Shown: one piece after another, positions 33,901 to 45,214 of the stretch
Numbering within the stretch: position 1 is the stretch's first letter
Layout of the letters: each line of letters opens with the position of its first letter
Assembly: GCA_021014325.1 (NCBI GenBank)
Contig: CM037467.1
Coordinates: 11,794,773 to 11,858,772 of the forward strand
Direction of reading: 5' to 3'
DNA length: 64,000 bases
Source of the DNA: Plazaster borealis
Lineage: Eukaryota > Echinodermata > Asteroidea > Forcipulatida > Labidiasteridae
Made by a program: the position numbers and the translations under genes
Notes under the pieces: generated by a model
What the model saw: only the letters and a program-made list of their open reading frames with translations
Database searches by the model: none
Told to the model about the DNA's origin: nothing

Positions 33901-36900
33901 GTATCGATACATCTCGTCATCCCACCAACCCCTGGAAGGGAAGCACTGAAAATCAAGGCATTCTGGGAAAGACAAAAAATAGCACGGAGAGATCGTACAC
34001 CACTGGGAACGAGGTTGCATACGATCAGAGTCCAATTTTAGAGTTGAAACGTGCAGTTAAAATCACTTTTTGGATTTCGCGTGTTGTTGTTATTGAATAC
34101 GGTGTTTTCTGCAGGCACACGCTTCCCTTGTTCTATGCCGGCCAATTTCCATAGGCTAGCTATAGGTATAAATATTGACTTAAATTCGTTCGCAGGATCC
34201 TGTCCAGTTCCCTGAACTATATATGCAAGCCGAGCTGAAATTATGGCCCGGGTATTAATTTGAAAATTACCGTGACGTCTGTGCGCGAGCTGCGCTGAAT
34301 CGGGAAGTCATTTACGGATTCCATTTTGGCGACTGCCGAGTCGGGAACAAACAGATTTATTATCCGAAGTCGTTAGGCCTACTGAGTGATGCCAACGTTC
34401 AACACTGAACAAGGAAAGAGTTCGCATGGCAGGTGAAATGCTGTCATTAGATATAAATAGAAAGAAGAAAAACAAACAAGGAAAGGAGAAACAAACTATA
34501 TAGGGGCGCGGGGAAGCCGAAGAAGAAAAACAAAACGTAGCAGACAAATTCCCGTTGTTATATCTTTTAACAGCATCCGCTATATAACTTCAGTGTCAAC
34601 ATGCAGACTGTTAGTGATTGAGGCAGAATAAAGTCGAAACGCCAAGAAAAACTATCTCTTGAAGTAAAATTATCCTAGACTCTTCATTTTCATTGTCACA
34701 CGCTGAGCAATTCAAGTATTTCTTCATGTCCAAAGCTCATCTATTTCCTTCAAATTTCCTCCTTTCATATGACTAAGTAATAATGATGGGGCGTTTGTAT
34801 CTTATAACCAACAACAGGGCTTTTGAAATACTGCCAAAGCGACTTTCGTTAATAATGGTTTTATTTATAAATATAAATTACAAATTTAATATTTTCCTGT
34901 CATCATACCGACAAACATGATGCCTGGAGTGATAAATCAGTTAGAGGCACTGGTGCCAGGTAACGCCTGAAACCTTGTGAGAAGCAAATGAAGTTCTCTC
35001 TTATGATGAGTCATTGCTTCAGTGTTCATGAAAAAAGGCGTTATTAAAGGCACTGAACACGTTTGGAAATTGTCAAAGACCAGTGTTCTCACTTGGTGTA
35101 TCCCAACATATGCATAAAATAACAAGCCTGTAAAAATTTGGGCTCAATTGGTCATCGAAGTTGCAAGAAAATGATGAAAGAAAAAACACCCTTGTTGTAC
35201 AAATTTGTGCTGCTTTCAGATATAGGAATAAAAACTTCTTGTAAGAAGTTTTTATTATTTTAGTGAGAAATTACCTCTTTCTCAAAAACTACGTTACTTC
35301 AGAGGGAGTCGTTTCCCAATGTTTTATACTATCAACAGCTCTCCGTTGCTTGTTACCAAGTAAGTTGTTATGCTAATATTTGTTTTGAGACTCATTACCA
35401 AACATGTACGATACCTTTAATAACAACATGGAAAGGCCTAAAATTGTACACGAAAATAATACGAGCATGAACCTCCAAGATTCCTGGTGCAGGGACGATA
35501 GAGGGTTGACGTCATCCACTCTTCCATCTTCTGATGAAGACTAAAGCTGTAACCAGTCGAAACGTCATAGAAGACCGTTTTAAGTAACGGGTATCCCCAC
35601 TCTTGTTAATCTCTTGATGAAGACTAAAAGTAGACAAATATCCCCACGAAGATGAAGACTAAATTAAAGCTATAGTCGAAACGTCAAGAAGACCGTTTTA
35701 GTAACAGGTATCGCACAGTTTTGTTAGTCTCTTGGTGAAGACTATAGACAAGTCAAAACAACATGAGGGTTGGCATTATCCCCACGCTCTTCCGTCTTGT
35801 GTGGTGAAGGCTAAAGCCATAGCTATAGTCGAAACGTCAAGCAGACCGTTTTAAGTATCCCCGTCATGAAGATTAGAGTACACAAGTCGACACGACTAAG
35901 GGGTTGACGTTATCCCCGGGCTCTTTCGTCTGTTGATGAAGACTTAAGCTAACTTGTCGAAACGTCAAGAAAATCGTTTTAAATATCCCTGTGATGAAGA
36001 CTACATAAGTTGATACGACTAATCCCCAGGCTCTTTCGTCTTTTGATGCAGACTTAAGCTATAGAACTAGTCGAAACGTCAAGAAGATCGTTTTAAGTAA
36101 CACTACAGTATCCCCCACCCGTGTTAGTCTGTTGATGAAGACTGGATTAGAAAAGCCGAAACGTCGAAATGAACGTTATATGTAAGAGTAACACCACACC
36201 CTTCAGTCTCTAAAATACGGAGACTAGATCATGCTTGATTGGGACATCACATGAACATAAATACAGTTCCCGGAACACGAATCCGATAGTTCACACAAAA
36301 CAATTATACAGTGACATTATACTGAGATTGTGTCACGCAAATCCAAATACACGGCAAAGTGGCACGGACCAATTGGATGGCTGTTCAATCTTGAAACAAA
36401 ACGTTGATTTCTAGTACGACAGGTACGACAGGTACGACAGGTAACGGTGCATTTGATGATACAAGCATGGCATTTGGCACACAGTCTGAGCATGTCAAAA
36501 GAGAGATGTTCGGCTTAATGCAATTGCAGTTTGTCCTTGGGAAAAAAATATATTAAGTAGAATAACAAGTAATGGCAGCCATTTCGAAAATTGCTTGTCA
36601 TTCTACGTAATATATATATCTTGTTTAGGGCAATTTTGCAAGCGCCCATTATAGCCAAATTCAATTCAATACAATTCAATACGACATTTATTTCACATTG
36701 ACATCCCCAATGACATTAATAATACAATTTGTGTAAGGAAAACTTAAATAGTAGTTTGTACCAAAAAATAAGTTTAACATGATTACAGCAGTAAGTAAGC
36801 ATATAAACAATTTCACGTGAATAGCACTTTTGACTGTAAACAAAAATACATTATTATGATGTCAACATGTAGGAATCAAGGTGAAGCATAGCTTTTGTAC

Positions 36901-39900
36901 CTTTCCCTAGAAAATATCTTTCTCATGACATACTCTGACTGAACCAAACTCCAATCTTCAAAGGCACAATTCCCCCACATATTTCCCTTATCTGCCCCAC
37001 TAGTCTAAGAGATGTTTCAAAAGAACTTAAATAAATATAAAGCTAGTAGCTTGCTCTTCTTCCTGTGCGATTTACAATCTCATCTAGTGTCTGAAATCGC
37101 CTTCATTCATACGTATGACCTTCATGACTCTGCAATGGCAATCCTTATTTCAAATCGAAAACCATTTATAGCTATAAAAACAAAACCATATACAGGTTAA
37201 GCAAACAAAACAATATATAACGGCTGTCCAACTAGGGAAATGGATTTTGATGTAGGCCCTATTTATAGTAATTAGTCAATCTGGACGCCTATTTAGATGC
37301 TTCCATGATTATAATAAAACGAAGAAATAGAGCAACCCTGATTTTATTTTTAGCCTTCGCATAAGAACTCAAAAAGAGGTAAACAATTAATATTGCTGTA
37401 GGCCCAATTCCTTTCTTTGTGATGTTCAAGGTAGAATAATTCATTTTTAGAGAAACGAACGCCATGACAATCCCCCGTCTAGAAATTTTCCTGAATTCCT
37501 CACAAAGGGTCGGACCTATTGTAGGTTTCAGGTCGGCGAGATGTTTTGTAAAACTTGGGGTGAGCACAGATTAGGGCCCAATTTCATAGAGCTGCTTAAT
37601 TAAGCACAAAAAGTAGCTGAGCACAACAAAATTGTGCTTACCAGAATAAGGTTACCAGCCACACTACCATGTCACATGTACAATTTGTGACTGGTATCCT
37701 GCTTATTTCTGCTTAGCAGGAAATTATTAAGCAATATCTTCTGCTTATAAGCAGCTCTATGAAATTGGGCCCAGCTTTTACCGGTACTAAAGGCCGGTTC
37801 ATACTCGCTGCGTTTTCACTGCGTACGCAGCACGCGTACTTATTTATCAAAATGCGCAGTGCGTAGTCATATTGTGCTTCTGCGTCCGAATAAAAATTTA
37901 AAACAAAAGCTAAGTCGTACATATTAAATTTGCGTTCGCGTGCGGAAACGCAAGCGTCAATGTGGGTTCATACATCCTCGTGCAGGGCAAGGATTATTTC
38001 ATAAATAAATTGATTGATTTATCTTTGCATTCCTTCCAATCTTTACATCAGAATTTCCCAATTTCCTTCCATGAAGTCAATGGCCCTCTGTACATCTCGG
38101 TTTTCTTTCAAACGTGCGTTATACAGATTCGTAAATAGGTGCACGGTTTTCATCTTCTATTCAGGTTCTTATCATTCACTGACACTGCATAATACGCATC
38201 CGACAAAATCTTAAATTACTATGTAAACCCAGGTCCACATTGTATAAAAAAAAAACGGTATTAAGATGGTACAATCGATTGTAATATTGTACCAAGTCAC
38301 GTGGACACAATTTCCTTCTTGTGTTATCGAGAAAAGGGGAAGGGCGAAAATCAAAAAGGAAAAAAAACACATTACGCGTGATTGAACATAAAATCCGCTA
38401 TACTTTTTCTTTATTTATTATATCTCTAGTTTTTCTAAAACGCAATTCCCGAAACGCAATCAAGTAAAGCCTTGAAACTGGCATGCAGGCTAGCAAACAA
38501 TAACATGATAGAGACGACGAAGGCTATAACCGGTGCATATTATCATTAATAATATTTCATATTTTAAGAGGTATTGTCTGAGAAACAGAAGCAATCTTTG
38601 TTATTAATGGGTCAAAGGTCTATTACCAAACTTCAATAAGTTGTTTAAAACCTTCCGAGCAGCCACTGAGCGTAGGCGGGAGGACCAGCTTCATACTTTG
38701 TTTATTAACTACAAAATGTGTGGATCAATTCCGCTGGTTTTTTCTTAACTACCTTTGAACACTTCTCTTTCATATACTGTAGTGATTTCTTGGTGAGTGA
38801 ACTCAGATGTTGACAAATAGTGTGGAAAAGCTGGGTCCCATTATAACGTATACACAAAAAATCCTTTTGAGTGCACAAAAAAATAATAATCCTTTCGAAA
38901 TGTACTATTTTTTGAAAATCAGTAGTGAACCAATGTGTAAATGTCCAGAATGCTTCAATCTTTAGTGTGTGGGTCCAGGGAACATTTATTCATCTGTTCA
39001 GACCATTAGAATAAGAATTGTGCCCCCAACACAGTTAATTACCCATGCCTCTCGTGCGCTCCCCGGGGATCCAGACATGTAATTTTATTTTCCCGTGGCT
39101 GCTCGGAGGGTTTTAATACGTGAGCCGAATAGACCTTATGCATTGACGTCATCCAGCCGCCATCTTAGAGGTAAAACGATGACGAAACAATCGAAACGCA
39201 CAGATTTGTACGCGCGGCGCACAGGATTGGCCAATGAACAACCTCCTTTTGACCTCTAGACGAGGGCGCCCTACTGTTATGACATCATGTGCATAAGGTC
39301 TATTGCGAAACGGACGCTGTAATTGGTTTCTGAAAAGGACGTGTTCGAATTGGCAGTTGCAATGGTTACGGCTACGGCTACGGCTGGATCACCGCGTCAT
39401 CATGCATTGAAGTATAGGGTATCCTTAGCAACACCCTTAGCAACAGTCGTAGCCGTAGCCGTATGTAGCCGCCAATTCGGATACGGCCTGAATCTGGGCG
39501 GGTGCTGTCAGTTTAAGCAAAAGGTTTAGTAGCAAATAAATAAATAAATTAATTAATTTGAGTGTGGTAAGTTTTTTATCATCACTGCTTATTTATCTTG
39601 TGGCAGTAATATAAACGTTTTTAAAAGTTTATATTTTGACAGATTTTAATTTGTGAAGTGGTATTGCAATACTTTTCTTAATTAACAAAACTTAGTAAAT
39701 GGTTCCTTATAAATTGGGAACAATCATTCCAAAAAACACCGCATCAAAATTAAAAGATTACAATGATGGAATCGAAAGAAAAACAATTTACCAGTCATTA
39801 TGCGGTGATTATAAGTTTAGGCGGCTACTCATCAATTTCAAATAAACATTTTTAAATTCTTTTGCATCCCCAAACTCTTACTGTGCAACGTAGTGCACGT

Positions 39901-42900
39901 TTTCCCTCAATATTAAATGAATTCCTTACTTACCAATGAGTTAATAAGTATAAAGGTATCAACTCCTTATTGATTTGTCATTTAAAATTAAATACAATTT
40001 CTAGAAAATGACAAGTGAGGAACGCACAATAGCTGCCTTTTAAGTTTGAGCAGGCGCACACGAATCGTTTTAAGTGCATTTTTATTTCATTTTTATTTAT
40101 TTTTTAATCCGCAGGACAAATTTTCCCCCTTTTTTGCTTTACAACTGAAATTACACAACAGCTGTCATTCGCAACACGAGCAGAACTAATCGAATCTCCT
40201 TGAATTTGCGCACCTCAACAGAAGTCGCTTTCCTTCGACTCAATTTAACAGTTATAATTTCAAGGTCTGAACGGAGAGAAAAAGCTTTTTAAAAGTGGTG
40301 TGTCACATTTGTTCATGGATCGAGTAGCGAGACGGCAATTTCAGCAGGTTTCCGTTTCTTGGTCGAATGTAAATATTGTTTACATAAAGGGTATATAAAC
40401 CTAGTAGAGTTACAAAATGACATCTGCTTTCGAGTAGGCAGGTGTTTAAGGTAAATTTGGTGTTTAAATTCCAAAAATGGATCAAGCAATTATTTTGCTT
40501 TAATTCAACATCATTCAAGGGGAACTGCCGTCATCATGACCATAGCATTCATGTGACAGAGGAAAAGAGCCTTTCCCATGAAAATATGCTATCTACATTT
40601 ACTGTGACGTCACACTTTGCTTTACACTAAATCAATAATTAACATATTGTGATCAATCATAGGTTTTGGGGACTTCGCATCCGAGAAGTTGAAAACAAAC
40701 TTCGCGATAACAAGAACTTCTTTTTTTCCAAATTACAGTCCGATTAACTGAAACACAAAAGTTGCTCCAAGCTGCTTTTACACAAAATGGCATGTGCTTG
40801 ACATGCAAAAGAAATGTCACGGCCTCGAGTTGCGACAACAACATGGATTTCTCAACGGCTCTTTTTTTCACTTTCTAGTCAGCGTTTTCATGTCTGTTAT
40901 GTATTTTTTTCCTCTGTGTTGTTTGCAGGTACTGGGCACAATTCCGGTGGGCATTGGGCAGTGTTACGGGTGTGACAAACTCGCAACGGGATGCCTGATG
41001 GCATTGGCCATGCTGATCTGCTCCCCTACCGTATTCCTACACGGGGTGATCGGGTCAATACTCGGCACCCTAACCGGTAAGGTATAAACCACCACCCAGT
41101 CAGGGTAACTGTTACCCAAAATATTGTACTTTTATCCTAATCGGACTCTCCTAACGAGAATATCAATGGCCCAAATATTGACAGTCTTCCAAACTAGCCC
41201 AAATGGGCAATAATTCCAACTAGCCTTTCGTCAAGGCACTCGTGGCTTTGTTTTGTTTGTTAGGTTGAAATATTCATAGATTCAAACATTCATTTTTAAA
41301 TTGTTTACGCAAATAAGTAAAGTTCTAAAGAGGTTACCGAAATCAATGTATAATAAGTTAATGTATGCTAAACCCAATTGCTTGTGATTGGTTTGGAATG
41401 TTGCTACCCCGGAAGAAATGTATAATAATGTGGTGAACTGTTAATTGAACTGTTGTCATTGAACTGTTGTTATTTCTCCTGTAATAACATTTTGCTAACA
41501 AGTTGAAAAAGGGCCCTCGTGGCTTCGCCAATCGCGCGTGTTTGGTCTCCGGTTCCAGTCGCTTCGCAGCTACACAGCTGCTTAAGCCAAGAAGGCCTCG
41601 ATGAAAGGCTATATTGATTACGCTCTCCACTCCCAACATGGTTTCAATATCACCCCAAATTAAAAAGCCCTTTGACAAATAAGACTCAATTTGTCGTCAT
41701 CCAAACTACCCCATTTGGAATTTATTTTACCATGATTTTGTGTCCCTTTTTATTTTTACAGGATTAGCCATGGCCGCGCCGCATGCAGATATCTACGCCG
41801 GCCTGTGGGGCTACAACTCGGTACTCACATGCGCGTCGGTCGGTGGGTTCTTCTTCGTATTAACATGGCAATCACATTTGGTGGCTCTATTTTCGGGTGA
41901 GTGGGAATTCTGTAATACCATTTTAATTTCGAATGAGGTCAGAATGTGACTTTAAAGCTTGCCGATAGGGGAAACAATCTAAAGCAAGAATGGTTTCTAG
42001 TATATTGATGAACTTGTAAATAATTATGAGACATGAACATGTAAAAAATTATGCGACACATTGAGCGACAGTAAAGTTTGCGTGAATCTATTTTTTTGTT
42101 TACGAAATTGTCTTCGTCTGTTTTACGGGACCGATTCTGCCGTTAACATACCAGGGTAAAACAGCTATCGGTCCATTACAATATGTTTTAAAATCTTCGC
42201 AGTTATTCGTGATCGTTGTTGTGTTTTGCTCTCTTGTCTGTCCGTTTGTCTGCCTGTCCGTCTGCCTGCCTGCCTTGTCTTATCTTATATGGCAGCCCCC
42301 AACTCAAGCAAATACCCGCAGGGGCTTGCCCCCATTTCAACCGATTTCCGTCTTGTTCCGCCTGCTCTGACATCTCCCCACAGCGTACTCTGATTGTGAA
42401 ATGGAAAGACCTTTATAAATTGAATTGAAATTGAATTTATGTTGAGATGCAGGTCTGGTGCTCTGTTTTTCAAAGGGCAAGGACACCATTGCGTTTCCTC
42501 TAAAAGGTACCTCTGAGGAACTTGTAAATTTCTACGGAACATTTCAAGGGACATCAAGGCAATGACCAGGGGCAACAGGGGCATTTGCCTCCATTAAAGT
42601 ATCAGGCATGTGGACGATTCTAATACTCTGAACTCACATTTTCCTCCTCCTCTATTTCACAGCGATATTCGCCGCAGCTGTTAAAGGTGCAATGTCGGCT
42701 GTTCTCAAACCAGCGGGGCTGCCAGACATCGCGTTCCCGTTCTGCATTGCGGCGGGACTGTTTCTCCTCGTGACAAGCGAGAGTAAACTGCTCATGCGCG
42801 TCCCCATGGACAAGATCACGTGGCCGGAGGACCACAGGAGAAAGTTTAAGCCTGGGGGCGTGGCTGATGTCCCAGACGTGGAGGCGTTAGAAGGCACCTG

Positions 42901-42901
42901 A
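27046..42901 (+). CDS. Urea transporter, SLC14 family (5 coding exons, 386 aa)
   Basis: Exons: 27046-27482, 31551-31752, 40929-41076, 41762-41896, 42663-42901; the phases join exactly (1161 nt). An in-frame stop at 27034-27036 supports the ATG at 27046. The protein is a plasma-membrane channel-like transporter for passive urea passage, built from two inverted halves. It follows vertebrate UT-B (about 389 aa) throughout: LNNPISG (61-67), [36 protein letters not shown] (217-229), [19 protein letters not shown] and GLPDIAFPF. The pore glutamines are kept (Q57, Q224). A glycosylation sequon at N203-A-T matches the large extracellular loop. Odd: the signature LPxxTxPF has Asn166 in the first half and Ala331 in the second, and the first-half GYN motif reads AFQ (Q114). 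The family is certain; urea selectivity is an inference. Convergent with KARS1. Confidence 0.95.
27483..28082. other. Urea transporter intron 1, low-complexity start
   Basis: Starts with T/G-rich and poly-G tracts (about 27520-27575 and 27650-27665), then an A-rich tract around 27880. No exon is recognised. Confidence 0.5.
28083..28372 (+). mobile_element. tRNA-derived SINE in urea transporter intron 1
   Basis: GGTGTTTCTGATCAGCA, a B-box-like GGGTTTGAGACCC, GTGTCCTTAAGCAAGACACTTAACCA and GGATGGGACGTAAAGC match the copy at 25049. It ends in an AAGAAGAAGAAGG tail, which marks the 3' end of the insertion. Confidence 0.8.
28631..29145. repeat. Tandem duplication of about 254 bp in urea transporter intron 1
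   Basis: Units of about 28631-28884 and 28885-29145 share TTTGACTTTAATTTAATCCA, GCGAATGGTGACCT, GAAACTCATCTG and AATAGGCATTACTGT. A poly-A tract in unit 1 is shortened in unit 2. Confidence 0.85.
29146..29631. other. Intron sequence with a family F fragment
   Basis: The first 110 bases resemble degraded family F (TTTGTGACTGATACCCTG, CCGTGAAATTATAGG). The remainder is unassigned. Confidence 0.4.
29632..30006. mobile_element. MITE family A, opposite orientation
   Basis: It is TTAA-bounded and 375 bp, and reads as the inverse of the copy at 20616-20988. It is in urea transporter intron 1. Confidence 0.9.
30007..30768. other. Intron sequence, no gene; T/G-rich tract
   Basis: GTTTGTTT-type low complexity spans 30288-30415. 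Otherwise the sequence is unassigned. Confidence 0.45.
30769..31005 (+). repeat. AAC/AGC trinucleotide microsatellite
   Basis: (AAC)n passes into mixed (AGCAAC)n and back to (AAC)n over about 235 bp. It gives artefactual poly-Thr/Asn/Ser frames on the plus strand and poly-Leu/Val frames on the minus strand. Confidence 0.95.
31225..31322 (-). mobile_element. tRNA-derived relic (SINE head), minus strand
   Basis: Read on the minus strand it has ATAGCTCAGTTGGTATAGAGC (A box) and GAGGTCACAGGTTCAACTT (B box), with a GTTAAT anticodon-like loop. A sister copy, with the same AACAAAGAAAAA flank, is at 49695-49790. The stems are broken, so it is not a working tRNA gene. Confidence 0.65.
31753..32582. 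other. Start of urea transporter intron 2, no recognised feature
   Basis: Open frames on both strands (31797-32517) show no protein family and no usable splice sites. I see no micro-exon, and none is needed because exons 2 and 3 join in phase with good alignment. Confidence 0.5.
32583..32874. mobile_element. MITE family B, inverted and shortened
   Basis: It opens AAAGGGAAAGTATACCTTTGG, ends GGTATACGTTTCCCTTTAA, and contains GAGAAACGTTTCTGACAGAAACG. Confidence 0.85.
33292..33659. mobile_element. MITE family C, TTAA-flanked
   Basis: The termini AAAGGGGCACGTTGCCTTTGG and AAGGCAGTGTGCCCCTTT lie within TTAA duplications. The body differs from families A and B but keeps the same terminal style. 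Confidence 0.75.
33660..35043. other. Intron sequence, no recognised feature
   Basis: Mostly single-copy. Short open frames have no family signature, and nothing indicates a nested gene. Confidence 0.45.
35044..35420. mobile_element. MITE family A, opposite orientation
   Basis: It is TTAA-bounded with a central CTTCTTGTAAGAAG palindrome, and is closely related to 29632-30006. Confidence 0.9.
35500..36190 (+). repeat. Minisatellite with a hammerhead-ribozyme-like core
   Basis: About six units (with GAAACGTC at 35559, 35678, 35831, 35959, 36073 and 36158) follow the plan (C/T)TGATGAAGACT, variable loop, AGTCGAAACGTCAAGAAGA, CGTTTTAAGTA, TATCCCC. GACT and AGTC can pair as a stem between the TGATGA and GAAA parts, as in hammerhead helix II. 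The first unit (35531-35566) has the full CTGATGA...GAAA...GTC set; the others vary at the essential C. Helix III would be only two base pairs, so activity is doubtful. Confidence 0.7.
36191..37572. other. Intron sequence, no gene
   Basis: A triple 10-bp repeat (GTACGACAG units, about 36413-36443) is the only structure noted. The rest is AT-rich and unassigned. Confidence 0.45.
37573..37773. mobile_element. MITE family F, well-preserved copy
   Basis: The termini AGGGCCCAATTTCATAGAGCT and AGCTCTATGAAATTGGGCCC are inverted repeats, with GTGACTGGTATCCTGCTTATT inside. Confidence 0.85.
37774..39129. other. Intron sequence, no recognised feature
   Basis: A GTGCGT/ACGCAG-rich stretch near 37805-37960 may be a degraded repeat. 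No exon is seen. Confidence 0.4.
39130..39302. mobile_element. MITE family E, second copy
   Basis: Termini TAGACCTTATGCATTGACGTCAT and ATGACATCATGTGCATAAGGTCTA, with the same internal GTACGCGCGGCGC as the copy at 8725-8899. Confidence 0.85.
39345..39482. repeat. Inverted repeat with GGCTAC units
   Basis: Left arm GAATTGGCAGTTGC..GGTTACGGCTACGGCTACGGCT and right arm AGCCGTAGCCGTATGTAGCCGCCAATTC face each other. It is foldback DNA in urea transporter intron 2. Confidence 0.65.
39483..40928. other. End of urea transporter intron 2, no recognised feature
   Basis: AT-rich sequence without repeat families. It ends in TTTGCAG before exon 3. Confidence 0.45.
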
Positions 42902-44427
42902 GGCCAGACTTATTCTGCCGAACTGTTTAAATATTGAACGAGAGGTGATTTTTTTTTTTACTGTTCTCCGGCCCTTTTTGATAAAGGAGGTGGATCCTTC
43001 GAAATATATTTTCAGAGAAACTTACAAAAATATTGAACATCCCGTCCGAGGGCCTCTTATATTTCTGCTCGCTATTGTTCCGTTTGTTTTTATATTTTGG
43101 CAACCTCTGTTGGTTTTGGTCAAGAACTGGTCAAGAACTGGCTTCCAAGGTTTTGCATCAGTTACTAAAGAATCAGTGGACGATGTCATCTCTGAGTAAA
43201 AAGTACAAGCGATCGAGATCGTATTAACCGAAACAACAAGAAATCGAGGATCTCCGCCCGAACAAAGAAGCTCTTAAAACAAAAAAAACAAAAGAAACAG
43301 CGACTAAGTACTTCAGCTCAGAAAAACAAACAAAACCTAATTTAAACTGAGACTGAAACTCCCACGGAAAAAGCAGGTTACCGAGAACCCATTGTCCTTT
43401 TTAGTTGATAAACGGTGCTCGAAGCCACAGGCATTACAGGTCAACGTTACAACTGGCAGCATGCGTGTACGATTTGAACTTCAACCGTTAATATACTCCC
43501 GGGCGTTGTGATCGGATAGCGCAATCACGAACGAGATCTACAAATAAAACATGGAGATACCACACGGGTCGTGCTTCCGCGAGAAAGAACAAGAGACTGA
43601 ATCGACTATGGTCCACTATTCCATCATATTTATTGAATTAATTTTAGGTAACTTGTATATCCTGCTTTTCAGAAAAAAAGAGGTATAGTTTTTAACGAGA
43701 AATAAGCTACTGTCGGCAGTTAAAGTACAAATTGAAACCGTGGCCAGTCAACCTTCCTACTGTCGGACCATACAACACCATCCAATGTTGTGTTGAATGA
43801 TAGATACCAGCCGGCAAGATAATGTAATTATTATGACAAACAAAAATATCGATATTTCACCATTTTTGGAGAGCTGACCTAGAACAAATTTCATCAACAA
43901 GACTTTGTGTTGATTGAAGTACATCTATTCCGAAGTTCAGAACTTTGGAGAGAAATTATCATTTTTTTTTTTTTTTACAGATTTATACTAAGTTTAAGAT
44001 GATTTGAGGAATGGTTTGAAAATTTTGAGGAGATTCTTCAAAAATAACTATGCCTGAACCCCCCCCCCCATCTCTCCCCACCCCCTCCTCTCCATTTCTT
44101 TGGAAAAGAAATTGTCTGTAGTATGGAGTAAGTTTGTATCACCTTTTTGAGAGCACAACGAAATTTGTAATAATTTTGTTTCTTGTTTTTCGTTAAACCA
44201 TCCATTGAATGTCATGGGGGAAATTTGGGACGCTTTGCGGCAGAAGGCATACAAGGCATTTTTTTTCATTCTTCACATAATTTCAGAGCATGCGCGTATT
44301 TCTGAGAACAATGGATATGTACACCTGGTAAGTCTGCTACCACCTAGCGTTCCCGAACGTCTCCCATTGTCTTTATATCAACTCAGGTTTATAAAGAAAT
44401 GTAAGTTCTGATTATATAAATAATAAA
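42902..44427 (+). other. 3' untranslated region of the urea transporter, with poly(A) signals
   Basis: AATAAA occurs at 43543-43548 and at 44422-44427, so short and long 3' UTRs of about 0.65 and 1.5 kb are possible. A C-rich tract (about 44057-44092) lies between them. Confidence 0.5.
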
Positions 44428-44525
44428 AGACACTGGAATATTTTTAACGGTTTATCACTGAGTAGCAGGTTTGGGAAAGTACAAGTACAAAATGCTAGAA
44501 GCTCTGGGAGTTGGAAAAACCATTA

Positions 44526-44650
44526 GGGAGGAATGCAACATTAAACAGGCGGTAACTCGAGGTTGGCCTTGAGGTTTTTCCTGGTTATCCAGGGTTCAAC
44601 CTCGAGTTACCTCGAGTTACCGCCTGTTTAGTGTTGCATTAACTTCTCCC
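44526..44650. repeat. Foldback between the convergent 3' ends of urea transporter and KARS1
   Basis: Left arm (44526-44565, AATGCAACATTAAACAGGCGG then TAACTCGAGG) pairs with right arm (44597-44650). CTCGAGTTAC is tandemly repeated in the right arm. It is a miniature element or hairpin lying in the gap between the two likely poly(A) sites. Confidence 0.75.
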
Positions 44651-44836
44651 TTATCATTTCACCTACAAACAGCCTGCACTACACCTTATTAATGTAGTTT
44701 TTATAGTAGAAAGTGACTGTTATAACAATATTTTGCCAGTAAAATTTTATGTCTGACAAAAAAGGTCAGTTTATATGTTGAACATTGCCAAATAAATTGT
44801 TTCTCTTGTAAATAACTGTTTGACATGATCTAATCA

Positions 44837-44842
44837 TTTATT
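44837..44842 (-). terminator. Probable polyadenylation signal of KARS1
   Basis: AATAAA on the minus strand, about 620 bp beyond the stop codon. It is the nearest canonical hexamer I noticed, and its use is inferred. Confidence 0.4.
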
Positions 44843-45214
44843 CGCCTGTGCGAGTGCTGGAATCTTTGGCCCCTCGTCCCCAACTCCCGCACTACTTTGT
44901 CACCGCCCCCTTTACTTATTCTGTCAAAAATAGATTAAAAACCCTATTACCGGTATACTCACCTGCCAAACTGGCCCGTGCCACAAAATGCCACGGGAGA
45001 CTGTGGAGACTAAGTCCACAGTACACAAGCCATGGGGTTTCCTGATAATACCAGCTGTACAAACAGAAAAAACCTGTGCACCCAATGCTAGCCTGGAAGG
45101 TGTGGTAGTTTGGGGCATTCTGTGCTACCAGTGTATAGGAGGATTATTTTGTCATCATTCACTTAGGGTAACTACCAATACGTTGTTCCAATTCAAGGAT
45201 AGAGGTTAGGCGCG

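Noticed and set aside
31753..40928. Possible missed micro-exon of the urea transporter, since the loop before TIPVG is a few residues shorter than in UT-B
   Set aside because: Exons 2 and 3 join in phase and the total length (386 aa) is normal. A shorter loop is the simpler explanation.
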